Under the pieces are notes generated by a model that made no database searches, was not told where the DNA came from, and saw only the letters and a program-made list of their open reading frames with translations. Below are positions 7,544 to 15,898 of a DNA stretch of 64,000 bases, piece by piece (within the stretch, counting starts at the first letter, position 1; each line of letters begins with the position of its first letter). The translations under genes were made by a program, and so were the position numbers. The DNA is from Flavobacterium beibuense F44-8 (lineage in GTDB: Bacteria; Bacteroidota; Bacteroidia; Flavobacteriales; Flavobacteriaceae): NCBI RefSeq assembly GCF_000769915.1, contig NZ_JRLV01000023.1, positions 1 to 64,000 on the forward strand, read 5' to 3'.

Positions 7544-9079
7544 TTACTTAAACATTTTATTCAACACCCCAAAAACTCCTCTAATAAAAGTAGCACTGGT
7601 AACTGTTTTTATAATTTGTTTTTCCAGTGTGCTGCTTGTAGAAGTTGTTCGGGAGCTTCGGGTGGTTTGTCTGCGGGCTTTCTCTTCGGCTTTTTGCTGT
7701 TCTTCCTGCTGTTGTTGTGTGGTGATTGCCTCTATTTTTTTGGTAAGTATCTCACAGGCACTTTCGCGGTCTATTTCCTCGGCATATTTTTTAACCAGTT
7801 TGGAACTGTTGTTTATTTCGCTTATTTCCTGTTCTGTAAGGATGTCCATTCGGCTCATAGGGGCGCGTAGCATGGTAGCGGCAAGCGGGGTAGGGATGCC
7901 CTTTTCGTTAAGTGCTGTTATGAGTGCTTCCCCGGTACCCAGTTGGGTTATAACTTCATCTGTATCATAAAAATCAGAAATAGGATAGTTCTCAGCCGTT
8001 AGTTTAATGGCTTTACGGTCGGTAGCAGTAAAGGCGCGAAGCGCATGCTGTACTTTTAATCCCAGCTGACTCAATACTCCGTTTGGAACATCGGTAGGAT
8101 TTTGAGTTACAAAAAACAGTCCTACACCTTTGGATCGGATAAGCTTCACTATAGTCTCTATCTGATCCAGTAGTGTTTTACTGGCCTCGTCAAAAATAAG
8201 GTGTGCCTCATCAATAAAAATTACCAGTTCAGGTCTGTCGGCGTCTCCTTTTTCAGGCATCTGGTTGTATATCTCTGCCAGTAACGACAGCATAAAGGTT
8301 GAGAACAGCTTTGGTTTGTCCTGAATATCGGTTAACCTCATAATGTTTACATAGCCTTTGCCTTCGTTGTCTATGCGCATAAGGTCTTCAATTTCAAAGG
8401 ATAGTTCGCCGAAAAATAGGTTGGCATCCTGCTGTTCCAGTTCAATTATTTTGCGGAGTATCGCTCCTGTTGAAGCGGTAGATATGCGTCCGTATTCCTT
8501 TTCAATCTCCTCTTTACCTTCGTCGGTAATGTATTGCAGTACTTTTTTAATATCCTTTAAATCCAGTAAAGGCATGTTGTTATCGTCACAATATTTGAAG
8601 ATAACACTCATAATCCCGGTTTGGGTATCGTTAAGATCCAAGACCCTGGAAAATAAAACCGGACCAAATTCTGAAACTGTTGATCTAAGTCTTACACCAT
8701 GTTGTTTGGAAAGGCTCATCAGTTCAACAGGGAAACCTTTGGCTTCATACGGCAAACCTATTTTAGCATGTCTTTCGGTAATAAAGTTTTTTTCTTCCCC
8801 CGGTTTGGCAATACCACTAAGATCACCTTTTATATCCATCATTAATACAGGAATACCGTTGTTAGAAAGGTGTTCTGACAGGATTTGAAGGGTTTTTGTT
8901 TTACCCGTACCGGTAGCCCCGGCAATAAGTCCATGCCTGTTTAATGTTTTTAGCGGAACATTTACATAAGCCCCCTCTACAGGTTCGCCGTTAAGCATTG
9001 CTGTTCCCAGTGTAATAGCGTCGCCTTTTGTGGTATATCCTTTAGTAATGGTATCTAGAAAATGAGCTGTATCTGCCAT
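7544..9079 (-). CDS. HerA-like helicase domain ATPase (DUF853 family)
   Basis: A 511-residue P-loop ATPase of the FtsK/HerA superfamily, DUF853 branch. Walker A is GATGTGKT around residues 54-61 and Walker B is LVIFIDEAHLIF near residue 285. The sensor-like FFVTQNPTDVPNGVLSQLG and the ALRAFTATDRKA segment are characteristic of the branch. A Gln/Glu/Arg-rich stretch with QQQQEEQQ and a Ser/Thr run precede a short C-terminal region. Family members are presumed DNA translocases, but the cellular role is not established. It is a single gene with the GNAT gene upstream on the same strand (77-base gap). Confidence 0.88.
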   Translation of the reverse strand: MADTAHFLDTITKGYTTKGDAITLGTAMLNGEPVEGAYVNVPLKTLNRHGLIAGATGTGKTKTLQILSEHLSNNGIPVLMMDIKGDLSGIAKPGEEKNFITERHAKIGLPYEAKGFPVELMSLSKQHGVRLRSTVSEFGPVLFSRVLDLNDTQTGIMSVIFKYCDDNNMPLLDLKDIKKVLQYITDEGKEEIEKEYGRISTASTGAILRKIIELEQQDANLFFGELSFEIEDLMRIDNEGKGYVNIMRLTDIQDKPKLFSTFMLSLLAEIYNQMPEKGDADRPELVIFIDEAHLIFDEASKTLLDQIETIVKLIRSKGVGLFFVTQNPTDVPNGVLSQLGLKVQHALRAFTATDRKAIKLTAENYPISDFYDTDEVITQLGTGEALITALNEKGIPTPLAATMLRAPMSRMDILTEQEISEINNSSKLVKKYAEEIDRESACEILTKKIEAITTQQQQEEQQKAEEKARRQTTRSSRTTSTSSTLEKQIIKTVTSATFIRGVFGVLNKMFK

Positions 9080-9156
9080 AAAGGTTTTGGTTTATTTTGC
9101 GAATCTAAATTTCGGGCAATAATTTTTATCTGGCAACAGTTACTTTTAAATTATGG

Positions 9157-9612
9157 CTACTTCATTAACGACAACCATTTTTTGTAAGCCATTATAAATT
9201 TTATTTCCTGAGTGCCATAAGCTCCGATATTTTCCCATCCTTTAAGGCGGTAAAATGTTTCGGCACGTGTGCCTGTACCGGTACTAAGCCAAATGGTTTC
9301 CTGTGTTTGTGAAAAATACCAGTCCATCATTATATTATGGAGGGTTTTGCCTATGCCTTTGTTTTCAAATTCGGGTAAAATGAATAATGCCCATACATTA
9401 TTATCTGCCGTGCTTACTATAGCAAAGCCCACAATAGTATTGTTTACTATGGCAATCCAGCCTTTACCGCGACGGGTTATATAATCTTCCACATCGCTGT
9501 CTTTAACAAGTTCGGGATTGGAGAGGATATTCTCTTTAACGGTATGCCTTACATATTGTATTTGCGGAATGTCGGTAACTAGAGCTTCCCTGTAAGTTAA
9601 ATCGGTTAACAT
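9157..9612 (-). CDS. GNAT family N-acetyltransferase
   Basis: A 151-residue acetyltransferase. The acetyl-CoA loop is in ALFILPEFENKGIGKTLH (motif A, QxxGxG-like with N replacing Q), followed by the helix NIMMDWYF, and the C-terminal half has WLSTGTGTRAETFYRLKGW. The acceptor substrate cannot be predicted. It starts 11 bases after the stop of the upstream regulator gene on the same strand and is likely cotranscribed with it. Confidence 0.87.
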   Translation of the reverse strand: MLTDLTYREALVTDIPQIQYVRHTVKENILSNPELVKDSDVEDYITRRGKGWIAIVNNTIVGFAIVSTADNNVWALFILPEFENKGIGKTLHNIMMDWYFSQTQETIWLSTGTGTRAETFYRLKGWENIGAYGTQEIKFIMAYKKWLSLMK

Positions 9613-9623
9613 GTTTTTGTATT

Positions 9624-10580
9624 TTAGAAATTGTAATCCAGTTCGCTGTTCATGCGCTGAATGTAGAAATCTATTTTTTGGTGCATTCGATTAAAGAACA
9701 GTTTACGGTCGCGTGTACCCGACAGGTTAAGTGATTTTGAGTTTTTGATTTGATAGTTAAAATAGTCTTCTGTGCTTTTACAGGTATTACTGTCGCCCGT
9801 TATAAAGTAGCCTAACATGGTATAGGGTATAAATAATGATTTTTGTTTTACCGATGATAACAGTACGTTGTTGTTTAATAAAAGCAGTTCGTTGTAATAT
9901 AAATGATAGCCCGAATCGTTTTTGGTGCATTTTAGTTCTACTTCATTAAGTATGGCTTTAAGATCGTTACAAATAAGCAATGCGTTCGCCAGTGTTACTA
10001 ATCCCGACTGAAAAAAATAATATATCTGTTGTATGGTACTGTTTATGGTAGTATCGTTCCAAATTTCTTTTACCTCTACATTTTTGTATACATTGTTAAG
10101 TTTCTGGCTATGTTCCAGCAACGAACCGTTAACGGTAAAATTTTCAAATTTTTCATGTTGTTGTCCGCTAAGAAGATCAAGCCATACATAAAGCTTAAAC
10201 TTGGAGAGTAATGTTCCGCTAATGGTATGGAATAACGGAATATCCTTTGCCGAATAGTACATAACCGAATCAGTGTAGTTTTTGTAAGCTTCCAGTTTTT
10301 GTGCTGAGTTTTTAAAGTAGTCGGTTAGGTTTGCTATGTTTTTTATTTCGGCTGTTTTTTCTACAACTACTTTATTGCTGCTGCCAAACAGGGTATCCAT
10401 TGATATGGAATAGTGATTGCATAGTGCTATTGTTTCATCAATAGTAAACTTGCTTTTTTGAGAAATTCTCCTGTGTGCGGCGTCATAGCTGATATTGAGT
10501 ATGGCGGCTATCTCATCTATAAGTGATACCGACTGGCTGTGCTGTCTTATGGTTTTTAAAAGTTTATCCTGATTGTTCAT
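9624..10580 (-). CDS. Helix-turn-helix regulator with large C-terminal domain (BetR-like)
   Basis: A 318-residue protein. Residues about 19-65 form an XRE/BetR-like helix-turn-helix (LIDEIAAILNISYDAAHRRI followed by TIDETIALCNHYSISMDTLF). The remaining 250 residues are alpha-helical, rich in Tyr, Asn and Leu, with no catalytic motif I can name; this architecture recurs in Bacteroidetes. The frame extends to a TTG at 10595, but ATG 10580 gives the natural start. It is divergent from the surface-repeat gene, and an inverted repeat lies in the shared promoter region, suggesting it controls itself and its neighbour. Confidence 0.72.
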   Translation of the reverse strand: MNNQDKLLKTIRQHSQSVSLIDEIAAILNISYDAAHRRISQKSKFTIDETIALCNHYSISMDTLFGSSNKVVVEKTAEIKNIANLTDYFKNSAQKLEAYKNYTDSVMYYSAKDIPLFHTISGTLLSKFKLYVWLDLLSGQQHEKFENFTVNGSLLEHSQKLNNVYKNVEVKEIWNDTTINSTIQQIYYFFQSGLVTLANALLICNDLKAILNEVELKCTKNDSGYHLYYNELLLLNNNVLLSSVKQKSLFIPYTMLGYFITGDSNTCKSTEDYFNYQIKNSKSLNLSGTRDRKLFFNRMHQKIDFYIQRMNSELDYNF

Positions 10581-10623
10581 TTGTGAAAAACGCAAAATTA
10601 ATTTGCTTTTTAATTTATTACCG

Positions 10624-10655
10624 CAAAGTTAATTGCAATATACGCAATAGTTTTG
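10624..10655. promoter_or_regulatory. Divergent promoter region with inverted repeat
   Basis: Leftward TAACTTTG (10624-10631) and rightward TAGTTTTG (10648-10655) both match TAnnTTTG. Between and touching them is ATTGC-N7-GCAAT (10632-10648). This places a dyad between the -7 elements of the regulator gene and the surface-repeat gene, a good position for an operator. No -33 TTTG at standard spacing is obvious for either side. Confidence 0.5.
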
Positions 10656-10679
10656 AGCTGAACTTTAAATCAGCTTATT

Positions 10680-11336
10680 ATGAAAATCAGGTTGTTTGTT
10701 TTGCTTTTATTACTTTGTTATGTTAAGAGTGTTGCCCAACAGGAATACAAAACACAGATATTTAGTTTTGCTCCGATTTCAGCTAATGTGAAAACCGTAA
10801 ACGGAATGGTTTTAGGGGTGTGGCATTATGATTATGATTTAGAAATGCCTAAACATATTAACGGACTTAATATTGAAATAAATCCGGTATCTCCTCTTTT
10901 GCTTCTTTATATAGATCCCCAAAAACGTATTGACATCAGTCGTGAAGTCGGACTGGTGCAAAACGGGCTTCATTTGTCTATAGGAGGCTTTTTGGGTAAT
11001 GTGAAACAAAACGGTATGGGGGTCTCACTTTATAATATTACCTGTGCTTCAAACGGGCTTACCCTAACGGCTTTTTATAATTATTCTCTTGAGATGAATG
11101 GACTTCATATTGCCGGGCTTAAAAATGATACCCAGAAAGGCAGCGGACTACAGATAGCTATATTTAATAATGCAGGTGTTCAATTTCATGGTGTGCAGCT
11201 TGGACTTCTTAATAATTCGGAGGTACTTCATGGTTTACAGATAGGATTGTTTAATAAAACTACTCATACTAAAGGTTTGCAATTTGGATTTTGGAATATT
11301 AATGCAAAGAGGTCTTTGCCTTTAATAAACTGGTAA
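10680..11336 (+). CDS. Exported surface-repeat protein (LA_2272-like GLQxGxxN repeats)
   Basis: A 218-residue protein with a signal peptide (about residues 1-19, ending SVAQQ). The second half consists of short imperfect repeats of the form NGLHIAGLKN, SGLQIAIFNN, HGVQLGLLNN, HGLQIGLFNK, KGLQFGFWNI, every 17-20 residues. This matches the LA_2272-type surface repeat proteins, predicted to form a stacked beta structure at the cell surface; their function is unknown. The next gene starts one base after its stop, so the two form an operon. Confidence 0.72.
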   Translation: MKIRLFVLLLLLCYVKSVAQQEYKTQIFSFAPISANVKTVNGMVLGVWHYDYDLEMPKHINGLNIEINPVSPLLLLYIDPQKRIDISREVGLVQNGLHLSIGGFLGNVKQNGMGVSLYNITCASNGLTLTAFYNYSLEMNGLHIAGLKNDTQKGSGLQIAIFNNAGVQFHGVQLGLLNNSEVLHGLQIGLFNKTTHTKGLQFGFWNINAKRSLPLINW

Positions 11337-11337
11337 T

Positions 11338-11961
11338 ATGAAGAAGGTTATGTTTTTAAAGATATTGCTTTTGACCTTTTATGTCACTGCACAGGTTGAA
11401 GTTGTTAATGATACTGTTAATGAACGTTTTTTTGGAGAGGCAGGGTTAAGGATTCCTATAGGTAACGATAACAGGTATGGTGTGTCGCCTGAATTTGGAT
11501 TATGGTATCGTACTAAAATGGCTAATGAAGTATATGATATAGGTTTTTCTCTCTTTACTCCCTTAAATCGTGAAGTGTTTATTTATAAACTTAATAATAG
11601 AGAGTATAGTGTAAAATTGCAGGAAGTTTCGGGTATGGTTGGTGTTCGTATGAATAAGCTCTATGTAATGCGCAATCAAAACTTTGTGTTGGAGTGGGAG
11701 TCTTCGTTAGGGTATGCTTTTTTACTGTATAACGCTCCGCGTGAAGAGGGTATTGATGAAAACTTTCAAAATGGTGATATGGTTACGGGGTACAGTAAGG
11801 GTTTTAGTGCTTTTCATTTGGGACAGGGAATGAGGTTTTGGTATAAAAACACCGGTTTTCAGGTAAAGTATAATTTTACACCCTATAAATTATTTACAAA
11901 TTATGTTCCTTCCGGTTTGGGGTCGCATAGTTTGAGTTTAGGATTTATTTACAGACAATAA
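11338..11961 (+). CDS. Predicted outer-membrane beta-barrel protein
   Basis: A 207-residue exported protein with a short signal peptide (about residues 1-18) and alternating hydrophobic strands such as FGLWYRTKMANEVYDIGFSL and SLSLGFIYRQ, ending in the aromatic/polar pattern common to barrel proteins. No named family is recognised. Its ATG lies one base after the stop codon of the surface-repeat gene, so they are almost certainly cotranscribed. The pair may form one cell-surface system under the divergent regulator. Confidence 0.6.
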   Translation: MKKVMFLKILLLTFYVTAQVEVVNDTVNERFFGEAGLRIPIGNDNRYGVSPEFGLWYRTKMANEVYDIGFSLFTPLNREVFIYKLNNREYSVKLQEVSGMVGVRMNKLYVMRNQNFVLEWESSLGYAFLLYNAPREEGIDENFQNGDMVTGYSKGFSAFHLGQGMRFWYKNTGFQVKYNFTPYKLFTNYVPSGLGSHSLSLGFIYRQ

Positions 11962-11990
11962 AAGCCTTGCTATTTAGCAGGACTTTTTAA
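11962..11990. terminator. Bidirectional terminator between convergent genes
   Basis: An imperfect hairpin, AAAGCCTTGCTA with TAGCAGGACTTT, followed by T runs on both strands. One C-A mismatch and one wobble are present. It lies between the barrel gene and the DUF3817 gene. Confidence 0.55.
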
Positions 11991-12299
11991 TTATAATTTG
12001 ATTTTTTTGAGGATCGTTTTATCAATATAAAATGTACCAAACGGAATGATACAGGCAAGCAGAACTTTCCAGGTGGTGACTTTAAACTGCCATTGTTGTT
12101 CCACGCCTACACTTAAGGTGTTGAATAAGAACAAAAGGAACAATGCTCCATGTATTGTTCCCAGTGTGGTTGAAAGGTGAGGGTAACCGTAAAAGTGTTT
12201 TAAGGGAGTAGCAACAAATAGTAATACTAGTAATGATATGCCTTCAAGGAAAGCTATTAGTCGTAGTCTTCCTACATTGGTTTTAAACAAGTTTTTCAT
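11991..12299 (-). CDS. DUF3817 family integral membrane protein
   Basis: A 102-residue protein with three hydrophobic segments: about residues 12-32, 44-64 and 75-95. The strings GRLRLIAFLEGISLLVLLF, YGYPHLSTTLGTIHGALFLL and FGTFYIDKTIL are typical of DUF3817 (YdzA-like). No biochemical function is known. It begins two bases after the stop of the next membrane-protein gene, so both form an operon probably controlled by the TetR regulator and palindrome upstream. Confidence 0.85.
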   Translation of the reverse strand: MKNLFKTNVGRLRLIAFLEGISLLVLLFVATPLKHFYGYPHLSTTLGTIHGALFLLFLFNTLSVGVEQQWQFKVTTWKVLLACIIPFGTFYIDKTILKKIKL

Positions 12300-12301
12300 A
12301 A

Positions 12302-12754
12302 TTAAAAGCGGATTAGTGGTCTGTTAGCAAGAGGTGAGAAAGGCCAGGGTATTGCTAATAATATTAGCAGTGCGGCAAGGCTAAACCATATCAGCATGAT
12401 CTTGAATTTTGCTTGGTCTGATTTTTCTCTTTTTGATTTTGCCGAACCTATAGTGATTAAAACAATTGCTAATAACATTAGCAATATGTGAATGATGCCA
12501 AAGAACAGGGTTTCACCTGTGTTGTTTGCTGTAGCGAAAAACTGTTTTACAAACGGACTTTTTACATACAGTAGGATTCCGGTAATAAGCTGTATGTGTG
12601 CAATAGTTGCTGTCCAGTGTCTTATGGCGTTGCTGGTTTTGGTGAAAGCGGTTTTAGCGAAGTAACCTTTTGCCGAAATAATTATGGCATAGGTTAGACT
12701 AAAAACCACAGCCCACCTGAAAACCGAGTGGACAGTGAGTAAAAATGAATACAT
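12302..12754 (-). CDS. Four-helix membrane protein, cytochrome-b-like
   Basis: A 150-residue integral membrane protein with four hydrophobic segments. Histidines fall within or next to them: LTVHSVFRW, AIRHWTATIAHIQL and GIIHILLM. This arrangement resembles small cytochrome b-like four-helix proteins, but haem binding is inference only. It is the first gene of a two-gene operon with DUF3817. A perfect palindrome and a TATTTTTG -7 element lie 30-65 bases upstream of its start. Confidence 0.65.
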   Translation of the reverse strand: MYSFLLTVHSVFRWAVVFSLTYAIIISAKGYFAKTAFTKTSNAIRHWTATIAHIQLITGILLYVKSPFVKQFFATANNTGETLFFGIIHILLMLLAIVLITIGSAKSKREKSDQAKFKIMLIWFSLAALLILLAIPWPFSPLANRPLIRF

Positions 12755-12783
12755 AACTGTGTTTTGATTGATGATTGACAGGA

Positions 12784-12819
12784 CAAAAATAATAAAAACA
12801 TACTAATTAGTATGTTTTT
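12784..12819 (-). promoter_or_regulatory. Promoter with perfect 26-bp palindrome (probable TetR operator)
   Basis: The half-site AAAAACATACTAA (12794-12806) is followed directly by its exact reverse complement to 12819. Leftward TATTTTTG (12784-12791) matches the -7 element and lies two bases from the palindrome, so a bound repressor would cover the -33/-7 spacer. The TetR gene is immediately upstream. Its A/T-only centre without a GC stem argues against a terminator. Confidence 0.6.
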
Positions 12820-12830
12820 GGTTAAAAAAA

Positions 12831-13424
12831 TTATTTCAAGGTGTTGAGATATTTTTTGAATTGGGATAAATAGTTTATGTAGCTTGGTTTTCCGTGAATT
12901 TTTCCAAGGTTTCTTATTCCGCCGTACCCTGATATAATATACTGTGCCACTTCTTTTGGATTGGTGTCAGGGTTTATTTTTCCAATAGTTTTACCTTTTT
13001 CAAGGGTAGTGGTAATGGCTTCTTCCCATTGTATAACCAGTTGGGAAAGTGCCTTGTTAAAAGCCTCGTTGTATGATGCCATTTCTTCCACCATGTTTAT
13101 GGCTGGGCAACCGTATTTTATGATAAAAAACGGATCTTTAAGCAAGAGGGATTCCATCATGTTATATATCTCTTCTGTAGGGTTACCATTACTGGGTAGT
13201 GCTTCTATGAGCGATTTGCGCATACCGGGCTGCATAACCTCGTTTATCATGGCAAGGCCCATTTCGTCTTTGTTTTTAAAATGATAAAAAAAAGCGCCTT
13301 TGGTAACCTGTGTAGTGGCGATAATCTCGTCTACACTGGTGGTGCGGTAACCGTTTTGGTAAACCAGCTCAAATGCTTTTTGTAGTATGTTAAGCCTTGT
13401 GGCTGCTGCTTTTTTTGATGACAT
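12831..13424 (-). CDS. TetR/AcrR family transcriptional regulator
   Basis: A 197-residue regulator. The N-terminal helix-turn-helix spans about residues 8-52 with GYRTTSVDEIIATTQVTKG followed by FFYHFKNKDEM, the standard TetR pattern. The C-terminal ligand domain resembles the TetR_C group common beside small transport or redox genes. The ligand is unknown. It lies on the same strand as, and upstream of, the cytochrome-b-like/DUF3817 pair. A long palindrome in that intergenic gap is the likely binding site. Confidence 0.92.
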   Translation of the reverse strand: MSSKKAAATRLNILQKAFELVYQNGYRTTSVDEIIATTQVTKGAFFYHFKNKDEMGLAMINEVMQPGMRKSLIEALPSNGNPTEEIYNMMESLLLKDPFFIIKYGCPAINMVEEMASYNEAFNKALSQLVIQWEEAITTTLEKGKTIGKINPDTNPKEVAQYIISGYGGIRNLGKIHGKPSYINYLSQFKKYLNTLK

Positions 13425-13454
13425 ATTGTAAAAACAAAGTGCTAAGTTAAATAA

Positions 13455-13480
13455 AAAACCCTGCTATAAAGCAGGGTTTT
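13455..13480 (-). terminator. Terminator of pnp
   Basis: Stem AAAACCCTGC (13455-13464) and GCAGGGTTTT (13471-13480) with a 6-nt loop, followed leftward by T runs, 23 bases past the pnp stop. Confidence 0.82.
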
Positions 13481-13502
13481 TATGAATTAACCTTATAAAA
13501 TA

Positions 13503-15749
13503 TTAAGCTTCCTTATTACCGTCTTTGTCATTATTTCTAGGTCCTCTGTTGTTATTGTCCCTGTTAGGGCGAGGTCCTCTGTTTTCTCTTGGAGCACGGT
13601 TCTCGTCTCTTGGCGGACGATTCTCATCTCTTGGAGGTCTTGGCAATAATGCTTTTCTTGAAACTTTCTCTTTTCTGGTTTTAGGGTCGATACCGATGTA
13701 TTTTACATCAAATACATCACCCATATTAACAACGTCAGAAACATTTTCTGTACGCTCCCATGCCAGTTCAGATACGTGTAACAGTACTTCGTTACCCGGA
13801 GCCTGAACGTACTCTACTACTGCACCAAAGTCAAGCATTTTTACAACTTTTACGCTGTAAGTTTCGCCCACCTGTGGTTTAAATATAATAGAGTCGATTT
13901 TGTTAAGTACAGCCTGCATTCCGTCTGGATCAGTACCAAGGATTTCAACTTCACCCTGCTCATCAACCTCGTTAATAACGATAGTTGTACCTGTAGCTTT
14001 TTGAAGTTCCTGGATGACTTTTCCGCCAGGACCGATAAGAGCACCAATAAATGCACCAGGTATAGTAACCTTAACAATTTTAGGAGCGTGTTTCTTAACA
14101 GTTTCTCTTGGTTGGCTGATAACTTCAGTAAGTTTACCAAGGATATGAAGACGACCTTCACGTGCCTGCTCAAGCGCCTGCTCCATGATTTCATAGTTAA
14201 GTCCTTCAATCTTGATATCCATCTGGCAGGCAGTAATACCATCGGCAGTACCTGTAACTTTAAAGTCCATGTCACCTAAGTGATCTTCATCACCAAGGAT
14301 GTCTGAAAGTACAGCCCATCTGCCTGTTTTATCGTCAGAGATTAATCCCATTGCAATACCCGATACAGGTTTTGCGATTTTAACACCTGCATCCATAAGA
14401 GCAAGTGTACCTGCACATACAGTAGCCATAGAAGATGAACCGTTAGATTCAAGTACTTCAGATACTACACGAACAGTATATGGGTTCTCGTCTGTAAGCA
14501 TGTTTTTAAGTGCACGTTGTGCAAGGTTACCGTGACCAACTTCTCTTCTTGAAGTTCCTCTTAGTGGTTTTGCTTCACCGGTAGAGAACGGAGGGAAGTT
14601 GTAGTGTAGGTAGAAGTTCTCTTCTCCCTGCTCAGACGGTAGGTCGATAACGTTAGCCTCACGTGATGTACCTAGGGTAACTGTTGCCAGTGCCTGAGTT
14701 TCACCTCTTGTGAATATAGCCGAACCGTGTGTTGAAGGAAGATAATCCACTTCACACCAAATAGGGCGTATTTCGTTTGTTTTTCTTCCGTCAAGACGTA
14801 CACCCAGGTCAAGGATTACGTTTCTTACGGCTTCTTTTTGCGACTTGTAAATGTATTTGCTAATCAGGTCGGCAAGTTCAAGTTGCTCCTCTTCTGTGAA
14901 GGCAGCAAGAACTTCTTCCTTAATAGTGCTGAATTTTTCAGAACGCTCCTGTTTAGAAGAGCTTTCCTTAGCAACAGCAAAATACTTGTCGTATGAAAGG
15001 TCGTATACTTTTTTCTCAACATCGGCATCAGTAGCTTCCTCTTCGTAAGTTCTGATTTCTTTGCCTATGGCAGCTTTAAGTTTTTCCTGAGCGGCAATCT
15101 GAGCTTTAATGGCTTCGTGAGCAAATTTAATTGCCTCAACCATTTCTTTTTCAGATATCTCTTTCATTTCACCTTCAACCATCGCGATAGAGTCGCTTGA
15201 AGCACCAATCATCATATCGATGTCAGACTGCTCCAGTTGCTCCCTGCTTGGGTTGATGATAAATTTGCCATCTACACGTGCTACACGAACTTCAGAGATA
15301 AGTGTGTGGAAAGGTACGTCTGACACTGCAAGGGCAGCAGAAGCTGCAAGACCTGCAAGTGCATCAGGCATTACGTTTTCGTCGTGAGACATAAGCTGGA
15401 TCATTACCTGCGTTTCAGCGTGGTAATCATCCGGGAAAAGCGGACGAAGTACACGGTCTACTAACCTCATGGTTAATACTTCTGCGTCACTTGGTCTTGC
15501 TTCACGTTTAAAGAATCCGCCCGGAAAACGGCCCGCGGCCGCAAATTTTTCACGATAATCTACCGTTAGGGGTAAAAAGTCAATGCCCGGAGCGGCAGTT
15601 TTTGCGGAAACTACAGTTGCAAGCAGCATGGCATCGCCCATTTGTACTACTACAGAGCCGTCTGCCTGTTTTGCTAGTTTCCCCGTTTCGATCGAGATGC
15701 TTCTTCCATCTCCAAGATCGATAATTTCTCTTGTTACATTTGGAATCAT
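13503..15749 (-). CDS. pnp: Polyribonucleotide nucleotidyltransferase (PNPase)
   Basis: A 748-residue 3'-5' phosphorolytic exoribonuclease of the RNA degradation machinery. Two RNase PH-like domains (first opening [20 protein letters not shown], second with [20 protein letters not shown]) flank a helical domain. They are followed by a KH domain with [11 protein letters not shown] and an S1 domain ending ALLPRPP. The C-terminus is a basic, low-complexity tail with repeated RPPRDEN units. The open frame reaches a TTG at 15773; the ATG at 15749 gives [13 protein letters not shown], like other flavobacterial PNPases, so I use it. It is downstream of rpsO. Confidence 0.96.
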   Translation of the reverse strand: MIPNVTREIIDLGDGRSISIETGKLAKQADGSVVVQMGDAMLLATVVSAKTAAPGIDFLPLTVDYREKFAAAGRFPGGFFKREARPSDAEVLTMRLVDRVLRPLFPDDYHAETQVMIQLMSHDENVMPDALAGLAASAALAVSDVPFHTLISEVRVARVDGKFIINPSREQLEQSDIDMMIGASSDSIAMVEGEMKEISEKEMVEAIKFAHEAIKAQIAAQEKLKAAIGKEIRTYEEEATDADVEKKVYDLSYDKYFAVAKESSSKQERSEKFSTIKEEVLAAFTEEEQLELADLISKYIYKSQKEAVRNVILDLGVRLDGRKTNEIRPIWCEVDYLPSTHGSAIFTRGETQALATVTLGTSREANVIDLPSEQGEENFYLHYNFPPFSTGEAKPLRGTSRREVGHGNLAQRALKNMLTDENPYTVRVVSEVLESNGSSSMATVCAGTLALMDAGVKIAKPVSGIAMGLISDDKTGRWAVLSDILGDEDHLGDMDFKVTGTADGITACQMDIKIEGLNYEIMEQALEQAREGRLHILGKLTEVISQPRETVKKHAPKIVKVTIPGAFIGALIGPGGKVIQELQKATGTTIVINEVDEQGEVEILGTDPDGMQAVLNKIDSIIFKPQVGETYSVKVVKMLDFGAVVEYVQAPGNEVLLHVSELAWERTENVSDVVNMGDVFDVKYIGIDPKTRKEKVSRKALLPRPPRDENRPPRDENRAPRENRGPRPNRDNNNRGPRNNDKDGNKEA

Positions 15750-15783
15750 AAATCCATTTCTTTGATTAAACAATGGGTACGTT

Positions 15784-15812
15784 GTAGTTGTGTAGTTGTT
15801 GTGTGTAGTTGT
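15784..15812 (-). repeat. Three copies of ACAACTAC in the pnp leader
   Basis: On the rightward strand GTAGTTGT occurs at 15784-15791, 15792-15799 and 15805-15812. On the message strand this gives three ACAACTAC units 35-63 bases before the pnp start. Meaning unknown; PNPase often autoregulates through its leader. Confidence 0.5.
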
Positions 15813-15864
15813 TTAAACCCCAATGAAAAACCAAAACTTTTTTTATGCAAAATATATAAAAACA

Positions 15865-15890
15865 AAAAGAGGCGCGCAGGCGCCTCTTTT
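15865..15890 (-). terminator. Terminator/attenuator between rpsO and pnp
   Basis: An 11-bp perfect stem AAAAGAGGCGC (15865-15875) and GCGCCTCTTTT (15880-15890) with a 4-nt loop and T-rich tail leftward. It lies directly after the rpsO stop, so read-through into pnp must be partial or pnp has its own promoter. Confidence 0.85.
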
Positions 15891-15898
15891 CATCTCGA

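Noticed and set aside
7497..7970. 157-codon frame rich in Ser/Leu/Val on the rightward strand
   Set aside because: It is antisense to the HerA-like ATPase gene, low complexity, and resembles no protein.
8358..8888. 176-codon rightward frame inside the HerA-like gene
   Set aside because: Antisense shadow; Ser-rich composition reflects reverse complement of the ATPase codons.
12794..12819. Reading the 26-bp palindrome as the terminator of the TetR gene
   Set aside because: It has no GC-rich stem, is centred on AATT, and lies next to a -7 element, so an operator fits better; a terminator is not excluded.
13850..14275. 141-codon leftward frame inside pnp
   Set aside because: Another reading frame on the pnp strand; Leu/Lys/Ser-rich with no domain, and pnp is certain here.
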